Shown piece by piece: positions 8,010 to 16,091 of a stretch of DNA of 64,000 nt. The DNA lies in NCBI RefSeq assembly GCF_003201285.1, contig NZ_QICS01000002.1, forward strand, positions 1 to 64,000. Reading direction: 5' to 3'. This stretch comes from Lachnotalea glycerini (lineage in GTDB: Bacteria; Bacillota; Clostridia; Lachnospirales; Lachnospiraceae). Under the pieces are notes generated by a model that was not told the DNA's origin, did no database searches, and worked only from the letters and a program-made list of their open reading frames with translations. The translations under genes were made by a program, and so were the position numbers. Numbering within the stretch: position 1 is the stretch's first letter; each line of letters opens with the position of its first letter.

Positions 8010-9086
8010 ATGAAAATACGCCCAGATGTGGAATATCAGATAGCTAATACCCTATTGGGAAAGAAAATATATGTTGGAATAAAAGAAGCAAACAGCTTCA
8101 TTCAATTCGACTCAAAATATATTAATTCTGTCATAAATTTAATTGAAAATGAAAAGGAAACTGGAATAGAAGAACTAAAACAGTTATCAGGTATAGATAA
8201 TCAATTAATTGATGTATTTGAACAAAAAGGGTTTTGTAATAATGGAAAAGAACCTGAAAAATCATTTAATGAATTTAAGGGAATTGGAAAAGAATGGTTT
8301 AATATTTATATAAAAAAACAAGGGATTTTAAACCACAAAATATTTATATATATGGAAATTTTACTTTTACTTGTTTCTATATGCATTATAAGTATAAATA
8401 GGAATATGTTAACTAATAAAATTGATTATATGAATATGGAAATATGGGAAATTGTTGTTTCTATAATATTAGGATTAATATTAATGTTAGGTTTACATGA
8501 ATGTGGTCATTGTATTGCTGCTCAAACAGTTGGCATTGAGATACGTAAGATTTCTATAGGTTTTTATATGATTTGTCCAATTATAGTTGTAAGCTATCAA
8601 GGGATGCATTTACATAATACTTGTAAAAAAATATGGGTTGAGCTTGGCGGAGTATTCATGAATATGTTTCTTACAGCAATTGGAATTATAATTAAGTTAT
8701 TAGGAGTTCATAGTACTATTAATGATATATGGATAATGGCTAATATAAGTATGATAATAACTAATATAGAATTTTTTGGAATGACTGATGGTTATTTTGT
8801 ATTAACAAGTTTAACAGGTTTGACCAATATTAGATTACTTGGGTACAAGTATTTGAAAAAAATAATAAGAAGTAAAAGCAGAAAACTGATAAAGAAAAAA
8901 GAAGTTATTTCTGGTGTTATTTTGTTAATATCGTTTGTTCTTTCTTTTGTAGGAATAATTATACAAATTTGGTATATAGGTACATTGTTTTCGTTTAATA
9001 CTATGATTTTAAAAATAGTATCATTGATAATTATTATTATATTAATTTTGCGCTTGATATATAAGATAGCGTTGCTAAAACTTTAA
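8010..9086 (+). CDS. Membrane M50/S2P-type metalloprotease with possible PqqD-like N-terminus
   Basis: 358 aa. The first 95 or so residues are soluble and start MKIRPDVEYQ, with a GKKIYVGIKEANSF segment and helices, the look of a PqqD-like peptide-recognition domain. Then come about seven membrane segments. The second carries H163-ECG-H167 (GLHECGHC, an HExxH motif) and a later segment carries the third ligand D260 (FFGMTDGYF), so the protease looks complete. Related arrangements are known: YydH in the Bacillus epipeptide operon sits with a radical SAM enzyme and a small peptide. The likely job is leader removal. It lies 13 bases after the radical SAM gene and 112 before the first precursor. 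Confidence 0.7.
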   Translation: MKIRPDVEYQIANTLLGKKIYVGIKEANSFIQFDSKYINSVINLIENEKETGIEELKQLSGIDNQLIDVFEQKGFCNNGKEPEKSFNEFKGIGKEWFNIYIKKQGILNHKIFIYMEILLLLVSICIISINRNMLTNKIDYMNMEIWEIVVSIILGLILMLGLHECGHCIAAQTVGIEIRKISIGFYMICPIIVVSYQGMHLHNTCKKIWVELGGVFMNMFLTAIGIIIKLLGVHSTINDIWIMANISMIITNIEFFGMTDGYFVLTSLTGLTNIRLLGYKYLKKIIRSKSRKLIKKKEVISGVILLISFVLSFVGIIIQIWYIGTLFSFNTMILKIVSLIIIIILILRLIYKIALLKL

Positions 9087-9138
9087 TTCTCTGTTGTATA
9101 GGGATCGCTAATCTCGTTTGAGATTTCGATAGCTGATA

Positions 9139-9159
9139 GATAAATATAATATATTTATC
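9139..9159 (+). promoter_or_regulatory. Hairpin upstream of precursor genes
   Basis: GATAAATAT and ATATTTATC pair perfectly with a three-base loop, 40 bases before the first precursor ATG. A smaller ATCTC-GTTT-GAGAT hairpin is about 30 bases further left. They may stabilise or separate the precursor transcript from the enzyme genes. Confidence 0.35.
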
Positions 9160-9198
9160 AGTTCATAGACAAAGTTAAAAAAAAGGAGGATATGCAGA

Positions 9199-9297
9199 AT
9201 GGAAAATCAAGTATATGTTGAAACATTTGAAGACTTTGAAGAAGTAGAAGATGTTGTAACAGCAGTGTTTGTTGGAACAATTGGTTGTTGTGGATAA
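9199..9297 (+). CDS. Precursor peptide A of ribosomal peptide
   Basis: 32 codons. AAGGAGG lies 9 bases before the ATG at 9199; an ATG at 9192 gives only nine codons and is ignored. Residues 6-22 read YVETFEDFEEVEDVVTA, a very acidic leader. The last ten residues read VFVGTIGCCG, a hydrophobic core with a Cys pair. The leader is 20/22 identical to that of the next gene while the core differs, the classic sign of a leader-guided ribosomal peptide. It follows a radical SAM enzyme and a membrane protease. Substrate role is strongly suggested; the modification, for example Cys thioethers, is inference. Confidence 0.75.
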   Translation: MENQVYVETFEDFEEVEDVVTAVFVGTIGCCG

Positions 9298-9332
9298 TCC
9301 ATACTACCAATTAATAGAAGGGAGGGTATAAA

Positions 9333-9431
9333 ATGGAAAGACAAGAATACGTTGAAACATTTGAAGATTTTGAAGAAGTAGAAGATGTTGTAACAGCAGC
9401 AGCTATGGGTTGTGTTGCTTGTTGCTTATAA
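9333..9431 (+). CDS. Precursor peptide B of ribosomal peptide
   Basis: 32 codons, ribosome binding site GGGAGGG. The leader differs from peptide A only at residues 3 and 5 (R and E here). The ten-residue C-terminal core reads AAMGCVACCL with three Cys against two in peptide A. When the two cores are aligned, Gly26 and the Cys30-Cys31 pair are shared. The likely cleavage is after VVTA, inferred from where the identity stops. A 35-base gap separates it from peptide A, so both are made from one transcript and could form a two-peptide product or variants of one product. Confidence 0.75.
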   Translation: MERQEYVETFEDFEEVEDVVTAAAMGCVACCL

Positions 9432-9662
9432 GTTTTTTAACAGCAGATAAAGCTAACTTCAAAATGAAGAAAGAGAATTATATTATAAATACTTAGGGTT
9501 AGGTTAATTATTGTAAACAAAGTATTTACATATTGTTTGAAGATGCTTAATTTTAGCAAATCTTAAGTATCTTCAAATATGTAGAATAGGCGGCAGTACG
9601 TTTATACTAATAAGATTAGAATATTATTACTAATGTCAAATAAGTAAATATGGAGTTATAAA
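9432..9662. other. Gap between precursor genes and polyketide genes with long hairpin
   Basis: 231 bases without a gene. At 9537-9576, TTGAAGATGCTTAA pairs with TTAAGTATCTTCAA (13 of 14, the remaining pair G-U) around a 12-base loop. There is no T tract, so it is more likely a processing or attenuation structure than a simple terminator. It marks the boundary between the peptide half and the polyketide half. Confidence 0.45.
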
Positions 9663-10258
9663 ATGGTAAGCATATTTAGATTGGATCAGTGGAATAGAGT
9701 TATAATTGTAAAAGAGCAATCAAGTATTAAAAAAGGTGAATTAAAAAAAAATTTAAGGAGCAGGTAATTAAGTCTCTGAGTAAGGATTCTGAAAATGTAC
9801 ATATAAGATATATTAATAATATACCCTATATAATAGATAGCAAACAAAGAATATATGCAAATTGTTCTTTTTCATATGCTGGTATGTATGCATTAGCTTT
9901 TATTTCTGAAAATAACAAGATTGGAATTGATATTGAGTTATGTAAAAACTTTGAAAAAGTTAATGGAGCTGTTGATGAATTTTTTGTAAGTGATGTTTAT
10001 ACGAATTTAAACATGTTGTCAGAAGGTTTGAGGTGGACGATGCATGAAGCAATTGGAAAGTTGGAAAAGATAGGAATATTTCGAGAATTACCAATTTTAG
10101 ATGTCAGAGTTTGCAATGAGATAGAAAATAATTTTAGATATTTTTGTGCACTAAATGTCAGGTATAAAAATATGAAATATATGGATATAAAAGAAGTATA
10201 TTGCCTTGGGCTACAAACAAAAGATGTTTGTGTTATGCTAGCAATAGAAAAATTATAA
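9663..10258 (+). pseudogene. Sfp-type 4'-phosphopantetheinyl transferase, split by frameshift at A9 run
   Basis: The C-terminal frame carries the Sfp hallmarks: SFSYAGMYALAF (normally FNxSHS), IGIDIEL, and RWTMHEAIGKLEK matching WT-KEA--K. This frame has no good start of its own upstream of residue 1 of the core. The ATG at 9663 (RLDQWNRVIIVKEQ) opens another frame that runs into nine A's at 9743-9751 and stops at 9765-9767. Reading back one base within the A run, or one extra A, joins them into a normal-looking protein of about 198 aa. So it is a sequencing error, a phase-variable tract, a programmed -1 slip, or a true mutation. The enzyme would activate the carrier protein encoded 20 bases downstream. 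Confidence 0.7.
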
Positions 10259-10278
10259 GAACTATAAGGAGGATGAGT

Positions 10279-10536
10279 ATGCAATTAAAAGAAAAAGTAC
10301 TAAAAATGGTAATTGAAAGATTAGGATTAGAAGATGATATTGACGTTAATAATTATGAATATGACATGCCGTTATTTGAGACCGAAATTGGATTGGGATT
10401 AGATTCGGTTGACGTGCTTGAATTATTTGTGGGGATGAAGAAAGATTTTGGAATCAAAGTTCCTGATGATAAGAAAGAGGTTTTTAAAAGTGTTACTACT
10501 ATGTCTGATTATATATTACAGGTAAGTGGTGAATAA
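10279..10536 (+). CDS. Acyl carrier protein
   Basis: 85 aa, four-helix carrier-protein pattern. S43 in GLDSVDVLEL is the phosphopantetheine attachment site. AAGGAGG places the start at ATG 10279, six bases away; the ATG at 10273 overlaps the site. It would carry the growing chain for the adjoining ketosynthase pair and needs the transferase just upstream. The helix II sequence DSVDVLELFVGMKKDFG is acidic, as usual for type II systems. It ends one base before the ketosynthase ATG. Confidence 0.9.
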   Translation: MQLKEKVLKMVIERLGLEDDIDVNNYEYDMPLFETEIGLGLDSVDVLELFVGMKKDFGIKVPDDKKEVFKSVTTMSDYILQVSGE

Positions 10537-10537
10537 A

Positions 10538-11752
10538 ATGCAAAAAAATGATAGGCGGGTTGTTGTTACAGGCATGGGAATCATGACTGGTGCAGGTAAG
10601 AATGTAGATGAGTTTTATGATGCACTTCTGAACGAAAAGACAGGAATAAAAAAGTGTACTATTTATGACTTGAATCAATTGGCATCAGATAAGGTTTCGC
10701 AAATAGATTCTGTCTCAACCTCAAGGCCATATGAAATAAATGAGGAAACAAGGCTTCTAACTATTCTTAATCATGTGTTACAAGAAACATGGGTAGATGC
10801 TAGTTTAGAGAAAAAGAAAATAGAAGCTTTATATGAGAGATGCATTATCTCAATGGGAATATCAGTTGGTTTAGATGAGTATCGATATGAATACATTAAT
10901 AAAAAAAAGGCGGGCAATAAGAATTTAGAATATTTATTTCAGAGCCCACAAAATATTATTGATTTTATTAGAGAAAGAACTGGAATAATAGGTGCATATC
11001 ATATTAATTCATCAGCATGTTCAGCATCAACGGCTGCATTTGGTGAGGCATGTTCAGCTATTAAAAATAATAAAGCTGATATGGCATTGGTGTTAGGGGT
11101 GGATCCACTGTCGGAGTTTTCATTGTATGGCTTTAATTCCTTGAAGAATATTAGCCCAGAGGGGTGTAAACCATTTGATAAGAACAGAGATGGAATTACA
11201 ATTGGGGAAGGTGGAGCTGCTTTAGTTTTGGAAGAATATGAGAATGCAAAAAAACGTAATGCCAAAATATATGCTGAGGTATTTGGATATGGAATGGGAA
11301 ATGATGCATATCATGTTACAAGTCCAGACCCATCCGGTGATGGGGCGTATTATACTATGCAGATGTCTATGAATGAGGCTGGAATAGATTGGACAATGTT
11401 GGATTACATTAATGCACACGGAACTGGAACAATCCAAAACGATAGTATGGAAATGGAAGCAGCTAATAGATTATGTACAGATAATAGTCATAAAGTATAT
11501 ATGAATTCTACAAAGTCACTAACAGGACATTGTCTTGGAGCAGCAGGAGCTGTTGAAATTATAGCTACAGTACTAGCAGTATATCATGATGTTGTATTTG
11601 GTACATATAATCTAGATGAATGTGATAATAACTATGAAACTTTAGTAATACAAAAAGATAAAAGTAAAAATATAAAAGTAAACTATGCTATATCTAATTC
11701 ATTTGCATTTGCAGGAAATTCAGCAAGTGTATTGATTGGAAAAGTTAGGTAG
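10538..11752 (+). CDS. Beta-ketoacyl synthase (FabF/KS-alpha type)
   Basis: 404 aa, thiolase fold condensing enzyme. The catalytic triad is complete: C161 (SSACSAST), H294 (NAHGTGT) and H331 (SLTGHCLGAAG). The C-terminal SNSFAFAGNSA motif is typical of FabF. It extends an acyl chain with malonyl units on the carrier protein. Because the next gene is a ketosynthase lacking these residues, the pair looks like a KS/chain-length-factor heterodimer as in type II polyketide synthases. The GTG at 10526 is an in-frame alternative, but ATG 10538 has the better position just after the carrier-protein stop. Confidence 0.9.
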   Translation: MQKNDRRVVVTGMGIMTGAGKNVDEFYDALLNEKTGIKKCTIYDLNQLASDKVSQIDSVSTSRPYEINEETRLLTILNHVLQETWVDASLEKKKIEALYERCIISMGISVGLDEYRYEYINKKKAGNKNLEYLFQSPQNIIDFIRERTGIIGAYHINSSACSASTAAFGEACSAIKNNKADMALVLGVDPLSEFSLYGFNSLKNISPEGCKPFDKNRDGITIGEGGAALVLEEYENAKKRNAKIYAEVFGYGMGNDAYHVTSPDPSGDGAYYTMQMSMNEAGIDWTMLDYINAHGTGTIQNDSMEMEAANRLCTDNSHKVYMNSTKSLTGHCLGAAGAVEIIATVLAVYHDVVFGTYNLDECDNNYETLVIQKDKSKNIKVNYAISNSFAFAGNSASVLIGKVR

Positions 11753-11768
11753 TTAGGATAGGGATAAG

Positions 11769-12824
11769 ATGAAAAATACATATTTATTAGGAATTGGTTG
11801 TGTAAGTTCTTATGGAAATTCAGTCGAGAAGATATGGGAGAAATTGAATAGTAAAAAAGACGAATGGATAAAGTATGGTATACCTTACGAATTTCAGTGT
11901 GAGTTAAAAGGAAGTTTAAAAAGGCGAGCAGATAGGGATTCTCTTATTGGAGTATATGTAACACAGGAATCATTCAAGGATGCGGGGGTGACATTGGATG
12001 AAACAATGGAGTATCAAGTAGGCACAATTTTTTCATCTGGTCATGGTCCGGCTGAAACAAATCTCAAATTTGCCGATCAAGTATCCGATTATATTCCGGA
12101 ATGTTGTAGTCCTTTCACTTTCTCTAATACGGTTACAAACGCATTATTGGGTTACATATGTATACCATCAAAGTATAAAGGTGTTAGTACTATGCTTTAT
12201 GGATGTAATAGTATTCCGTTTTCTATAGATTTACTGGAAGAAGGAAAGGCAGATCTTATTTTTGCTGGCGCTGTGGAAGCGTATTGTGATGAACTCATTG
12301 AAAGCTATCAGAAATATAGCAATTTGGGTAATAAGATGATAGCGGAAGGTGCTGTAACTTTTTTACTTTCGAATAATCCAGCTTATAAGCAACAGTCATA
12401 CTGTTTTATAAAGGGATGTATGGAAATAAATCTTGGTATTTCTGTGTATGATTATAAAGGTGATAAAGAAGATGATGTAAAAAAGAGAGTGTTGCATAAT
12501 ATAGTAAAAGTAAGTGAATATGCAGCAGAAGACATAGATTTAGTTTTTACAGCAGGAGGAAACCAAGATTTTGAAACGCTGGAAAATGAAGCAGTAAAAG
12601 AAGCTATTTCCAAGGCTGAAATAGTCGAGAATATTAAAGAGCTATTTGGTGAGACAATGGGGTGTTCTATTCATGTTAATATAATGGTAGCTGCCTTATG
12701 TATCAAGAATAATTTAATTCCTGAACAGTTACTGCCTGTTAAAGAGAGAAAAATAAATAACATTATTGTTAATGGATATGATAACTTGGGAAATTATGTA
12801 TCGTTTCTAATTTCTAGAAGCTAA
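11769..12824 (+). CDS. Chain-length-factor-like ketosynthase partner (KS-beta)
   Basis: 351 aa, shorter than a normal ketosynthase and clearly of that fold (LGIGCVSSYGN at the start, IFAGAVEAY in the middle, IIVNGYDNLGNYVSFLI at the end). Aligning VSTMLYGCNSIPFSIDLL with the active-site region of FabF puts Met where the nucleophilic Cys should be; the Cys four residues later is out of register. The AHGTGT position reads TAGGNQD and the second His region reads GETMGCSIH, so both catalytic His are lost as well. Such inactive partners (chain length factors) set chain length in granadaene-type, ishigamide-type and aromatic type II pathways. Assignment rests on alignment by eye. Confidence 0.75.
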   Translation: MKNTYLLGIGCVSSYGNSVEKIWEKLNSKKDEWIKYGIPYEFQCELKGSLKRRADRDSLIGVYVTQESFKDAGVTLDETMEYQVGTIFSSGHGPAETNLKFADQVSDYIPECCSPFTFSNTVTNALLGYICIPSKYKGVSTMLYGCNSIPFSIDLLEEGKADLIFAGAVEAYCDELIESYQKYSNLGNKMIAEGAVTFLLSNNPAYKQQSYCFIKGCMEINLGISVYDYKGDKEDDVKKRVLHNIVKVSEYAAEDIDLVFTAGGNQDFETLENEAVKEAISKAEIVENIKELFGETMGCSIHVNIMVAALCIKNNLIPEQLLPVKERKINNIIVNGYDNLGNYVSFLISRS

Positions 12825-12843
12825 AAAGGGAGAAATTAAACCA

Positions 12844-13596
12844 ATGTCAGATTTTAAAGGAAAAACCGTACTAATCACAGGTGGAGCAAAAGGAATTGGA
12901 AAAGCAATTGCGTTAGAATTCGTTAGACAAAAAGCTAATATTATCATTACTTATAAACAGACCAAAGTTGAAGATGTTCAAGATGTTTTAGAAGAATTTC
13001 GTGATATAAATCATGAGGTAAAGACTGAAGCTTATCAAGTAGATGTAAGCAGAAAAGATGAAACGGAAGGATGTATTCAAAGCATTTTGGAAAAATTTAA
13101 TACTATAGATATATTAGTAAATAATGCAGGAATCAATGAGGATAGTTTGCTTATGCTTATGAACGAAGAACGGTGGGATAGTGTAATAAAAACAAACTTA
13201 TATGGAACTTATTATATGACTCATAATGTACTTCCAACTATGATAGAAAATAGGCAGGGAGTTATTATAAACATAAGCTCGGTTAGCGGTATTTATGGAA
13301 CAGCAGGGCAAGCGAACTATGGAGCGGCTAAAGCTGGAATCCTATTATTTTCAAGTGCGCTATCTAAAGAAGTTGCAGGAAAGAATATTCGAGTAAATGC
13401 AGTTGCTCCAGGGTTTATCGAAACAGATATGACAAAGGCATTAACAGAAGAATTTTGTAAAAAAAAGCTTAAAGAAATTCCCATGAAACGATTTGGAAAG
13501 GCAGAAGAAATAGCAAAAGTTGTAATATTTCTGGCAAGTAATGATGCTTCTTACATATCCGGTCAGACAATTGTTGTAGATGGAGGGTTAACGTGA
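12844..13596 (+). CDS. fabG: 3-oxoacyl-ACP reductase (ketoreductase)
   Basis: 250 aa short-chain dehydrogenase. The cofactor motif GGAKGIGKA is at residues 12-20, NNAG in the middle, and the catalytic S146, Y159 and K163 lie in ISSVSGIYGTAGQANYGAAKAG-type order. The C-terminal YISGQTIVVDGGL is the FabG signature. It reduces the beta-keto group made by the ketosynthase, using NADPH in most relatives. It overlaps the dehydratase start by four bases, so translation is coupled. In this setting it is probably a pathway-dedicated copy rather than the primary fatty acid enzyme. Confidence 0.9.
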   Translation: MSDFKGKTVLITGGAKGIGKAIALEFVRQKANIIITYKQTKVEDVQDVLEEFRDINHEVKTEAYQVDVSRKDETEGCIQSILEKFNTIDILVNNAGINEDSLLMLMNEERWDSVIKTNLYGTYYMTHNVLPTMIENRQGVIINISSVSGIYGTAGQANYGAAKAGILLFSSALSKEVAGKNIRVNAVAPGFIETDMTKALTEEFCKKKLKEIPMKRFGKAEEIAKVVIFLASNDASYISGQTIVVDGGLT

Positions 13597-14075
13597 AATG
13601 TATTATCAATGCGTCTCAAATTATGAAAATTCTTCCCCACAAATATCCATTTTTATTATTAGATGGAATTTTAGAAATTGAAAAAGGAAAGAAAATTATT
13701 GGTATTAAGAATGTTACAGTAAATGAACCATATTTTCAGGGACATTTTCCTGATGAAATGGTTGTTCCGGGTGTACTTATTATAGAATCGTTAGCACAGC
13801 TGACAGCAGTATTATATTGTTTGGAAAATATAGATGATATGAAAAAAATATCTGAGTGCGATCTTAGTAGTGTAAGCTCTAAAGTGGGCTATCTAGTTAG
13901 TGTGGAACATTTTAAATTTATAAATAAAGTATATCCAGGAGAGCAAATGATACTCAAATCAGAATTAAAAGAAAGCTTCGTAAATTTATTGAAATTACAT
14001 GTGGAAGCAGCTATTGAAGAAAAAATAGTAGCTCGAGGTGAGATACTTGTAACTAGAAAAATGATAGACAGCTAA
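13593..14075 (+). CDS. fabZ: 3-hydroxyacyl-ACP dehydratase (FabZ-like)
   Basis: 160 aa hot-dog fold protein. It begins at a GTG that overlaps the end of the reductase. ILPHKYPFLLLD near the N-terminus, the catalytic H51 in GHFPDEMVVPG and E65 in VLIIESLAQ (spacing 14, as in FabZ) are all present. It removes water to give trans-2-enoyl thioesters. No enoyl reductase is encoded anywhere in the locus, so repeated cycles with this set should leave double bonds and give a polyene. Longer than a typical 145-residue FabZ because of a C-terminal extension. Confidence 0.9.
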   Translation: MKCIINASQIMKILPHKYPFLLLDGILEIEKGKKIIGIKNVTVNEPYFQGHFPDEMVVPGVLIIESLAQLTAVLYCLENIDDMKKISECDLSSVSSKVGYLVSVEHFKFINKVYPGEQMILKSELKESFVNLLKLHVEAAIEEKIVARGEILVTRKMIDS

Positions 14076-14127
14076 TAAATAAGGAGGCACAGATACTTTA
14101 GAAATTTATAATGTATCGTTGATCAAT

Positions 14128-16017
14128 ATGAATAAATTAATGATTTTAATTCGAAAAAGCAAAAATAGAGAGAAATATTTTCTCTATGCATCATATGTTT
14201 TGAATGTAATAATAGTTTCTATGTTTTATATGGTTGCTACTGGCTTAAGTAATATAACAAATGAAACACTAAGCACAAATGATTATGAACAAATTATGGC
14301 AATTCTTGGCTCGGTAATTTTAGTGTCAGGCCTTACGATAGTTTTTTTTCAATGGATTATTTCAATGCAATTTCAAGCATTGTTTTTTAGCAGAAAGCAA
14401 TTTAATAATAATCTAAGGCTTATGGGGATAAGAAAGAAAAGTCTTTTTGGTATTTATATTTATGAATTATTCTATATGCAATTACTTGCATTTCCAGTTG
14501 GAATTATTCTTTCAGAGATCATATTTTATGTTTTAGCCAAAACGTTAAATTTGAATGAGAAAATAATTACTCCTGATAAAATTGTTATTGCTGCTATACT
14601 ACATCTTATAGTAATTACAGCATCCGTTTTTATAACATTCATAAAATTAATGAAGCATAATATTATTGAAGTAATTAGAGGAAATACTAATTGTGAAGAA
14701 CTTCAAACCTTGGGAATTAAACAAAAAGTAAGATTTACATTAGGATTAGCCTCTATAATTATTACTATATATATTAAGTTTACTGCACAATCAAAACAAA
14801 TGGAAGTCATGGCAGATATGGGATATTCTATTGCCATTCTTTTAGCGTTTGATGTCATTATGTTTTATGTTCATAAAGTATTAACTATATATGCAAAAAA
14901 GTATAGAAAAACTTATCTTTTATTTTCAGAGCAAATAAGTTTTGGCTATTATAAAAAGGTTAAAGTCGTCTGTCTTATTGCTGTTTATAGTATTACAATA
15001 TTTCTAGGACTGCAGATGATGTTTAAAACAGTTCGAAATGCGGGGCTTAATGTAGCTGATAAGAACATAAATTATACGTATTGTATACAATATGATAATT
15101 TGCTTAGCATGGATGAAGCAGATAAAAATGATCAGGTGCTTTATGGATTACGATTTAAAACAAAGACGTCAAGTGGATCCAATGTATATGTAAATGGAAT
15201 AAATACTCAGTTTTTATCAAATTTTGAAACCATTAATATTAATAAATTATTATGTGATGATAATAGTTTTATAAAAAATAACATGTTTGATGATAAAAAC
15301 TGGAATGGAATTATTATGCCTGACTATTATATATCTGCTAATGATATAGGAAATAGTATTATACTAAATATTGATGGCAAAGATGTTAGTTTTAATATTA
15401 TTGCTGGCTATAATACAAACAATTTTGGAAAAATGATATGCTATGTAAGCAGTGCATATCTGAAAAGTCAACTTAATATAGACAATATGTATAATATTGC
15501 ATATATAAAAAATCCAAATAATTTAGAGGATATGATTAAAACAAGATTTGGTACTGTACAGAGCAAAGAAGAAATAGCGCAAGAAAGTTATAATAAAGCA
15601 GTTAGTGGAACGAAATTGGTTGAAATTGTATCAATATTTATTATAATTTGTGCAATGATATCACTTATTAATTTTTTTGCTATAACTTCTGGAGCTAATA
15701 TCATTAATATTTCTAGGTTACGTGGAGCAGGTATGTCTGAAAAAAATATTACTAAAATATATATTTATCAGGCAATTATACCAATTATTGTTGCAAATAT
15801 TCTTGCAATTCCCTTAGCAATAATATTTGAACGGATTGGCTGTTATTTAATGCTACCAGCGGATTATTTTGTTTATGGCATGAAATATAAGCCTGTTTCA
15901 TTATTAGTTGTATTTTTTGCGTTTTTAGCTGTTTCAATTGTTACACAGGTTATAACTATTAAGAAAGTATTATACACCTCATACTATATTGATATATTAA
16001 GAGATGTTAGTATTTAA
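14128..16017 (+). CDS. BceB-type ABC transporter permease (FtsX domain)
   Basis: About 630 aa. Membrane segments are visible near residues 25-45, 65-90, 120-145, 155-175, 205-225, 235-255 and 285-305. A roughly 200-residue extracellular domain follows, then three more segments at the end. That ten-segment layout with a large domain between segments 7 and 8 is characteristic of BceB/VraG peptide-resistance permeases. Two starts are possible (TTG 14119, ATG 14128), and the nearest strong AAGGAGG is 40 bases upstream. The open stretch between them in this frame reads TDTLEIYNVS, which looks like the start of a lost ABC ATPase. Likely role: self-protection or export. Confidence 0.75.
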   Translation: MNKLMILIRKSKNREKYFLYASYVLNVIIVSMFYMVATGLSNITNETLSTNDYEQIMAILGSVILVSGLTIVFFQWIISMQFQALFFSRKQFNNNLRLMGIRKKSLFGIYIYELFYMQLLAFPVGIILSEIIFYVLAKTLNLNEKIITPDKIVIAAILHLIVITASVFITFIKLMKHNIIEVIRGNTNCEELQTLGIKQKVRFTLGLASIIITIYIKFTAQSKQMEVMADMGYSIAILLAFDVIMFYVHKVLTIYAKKYRKTYLLFSEQISFGYYKKVKVVCLIAVYSITIFLGLQMMFKTVRNAGLNVADKNINYTYCIQYDNLLSMDEADKNDQVLYGLRFKTKTSSGSNVYVNGINTQFLSNFETININKLLCDDNSFIKNNMFDDKNWNGIIMPDYYISANDIGNSIILNIDGKDVSFNIIAGYNTNNFGKMICYVSSAYLKSQLNIDNMYNIAYIKNPNNLEDMIKTRFGTVQSKEEIAQESYNKAVSGTKLVEIVSIFIIICAMISLINFFAITSGANIINISRLRGAGMSEKNITKIYIYQAIIPIIVANILAIPLAIIFERIGCYLMLPADYFVYGMKYKPVSLLVVFFAFLAVSIVTQVITIKKVLYTSYYIDILRDVSI

Positions 16018-16091
16018 GCAGAAAAAATAGTAATATGAATATCTAAATTAAAAGTGACATAACAGGATACAAAATGTAGAAAGGAAATTTT

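Noticed and set aside
9192-9221. Alternative nine-codon frame at the first precursor
   Set aside because: It ends after nine codons, while the overlapping frame at 9199 matches the second precursor in sequence and length.
10999-11437. Minus-strand open frames inside the ketosynthase gene and similar shadows elsewhere
   Set aside because: They lie opposite strong coding sequence, lack ribosome binding sites and have no recognisable domains.
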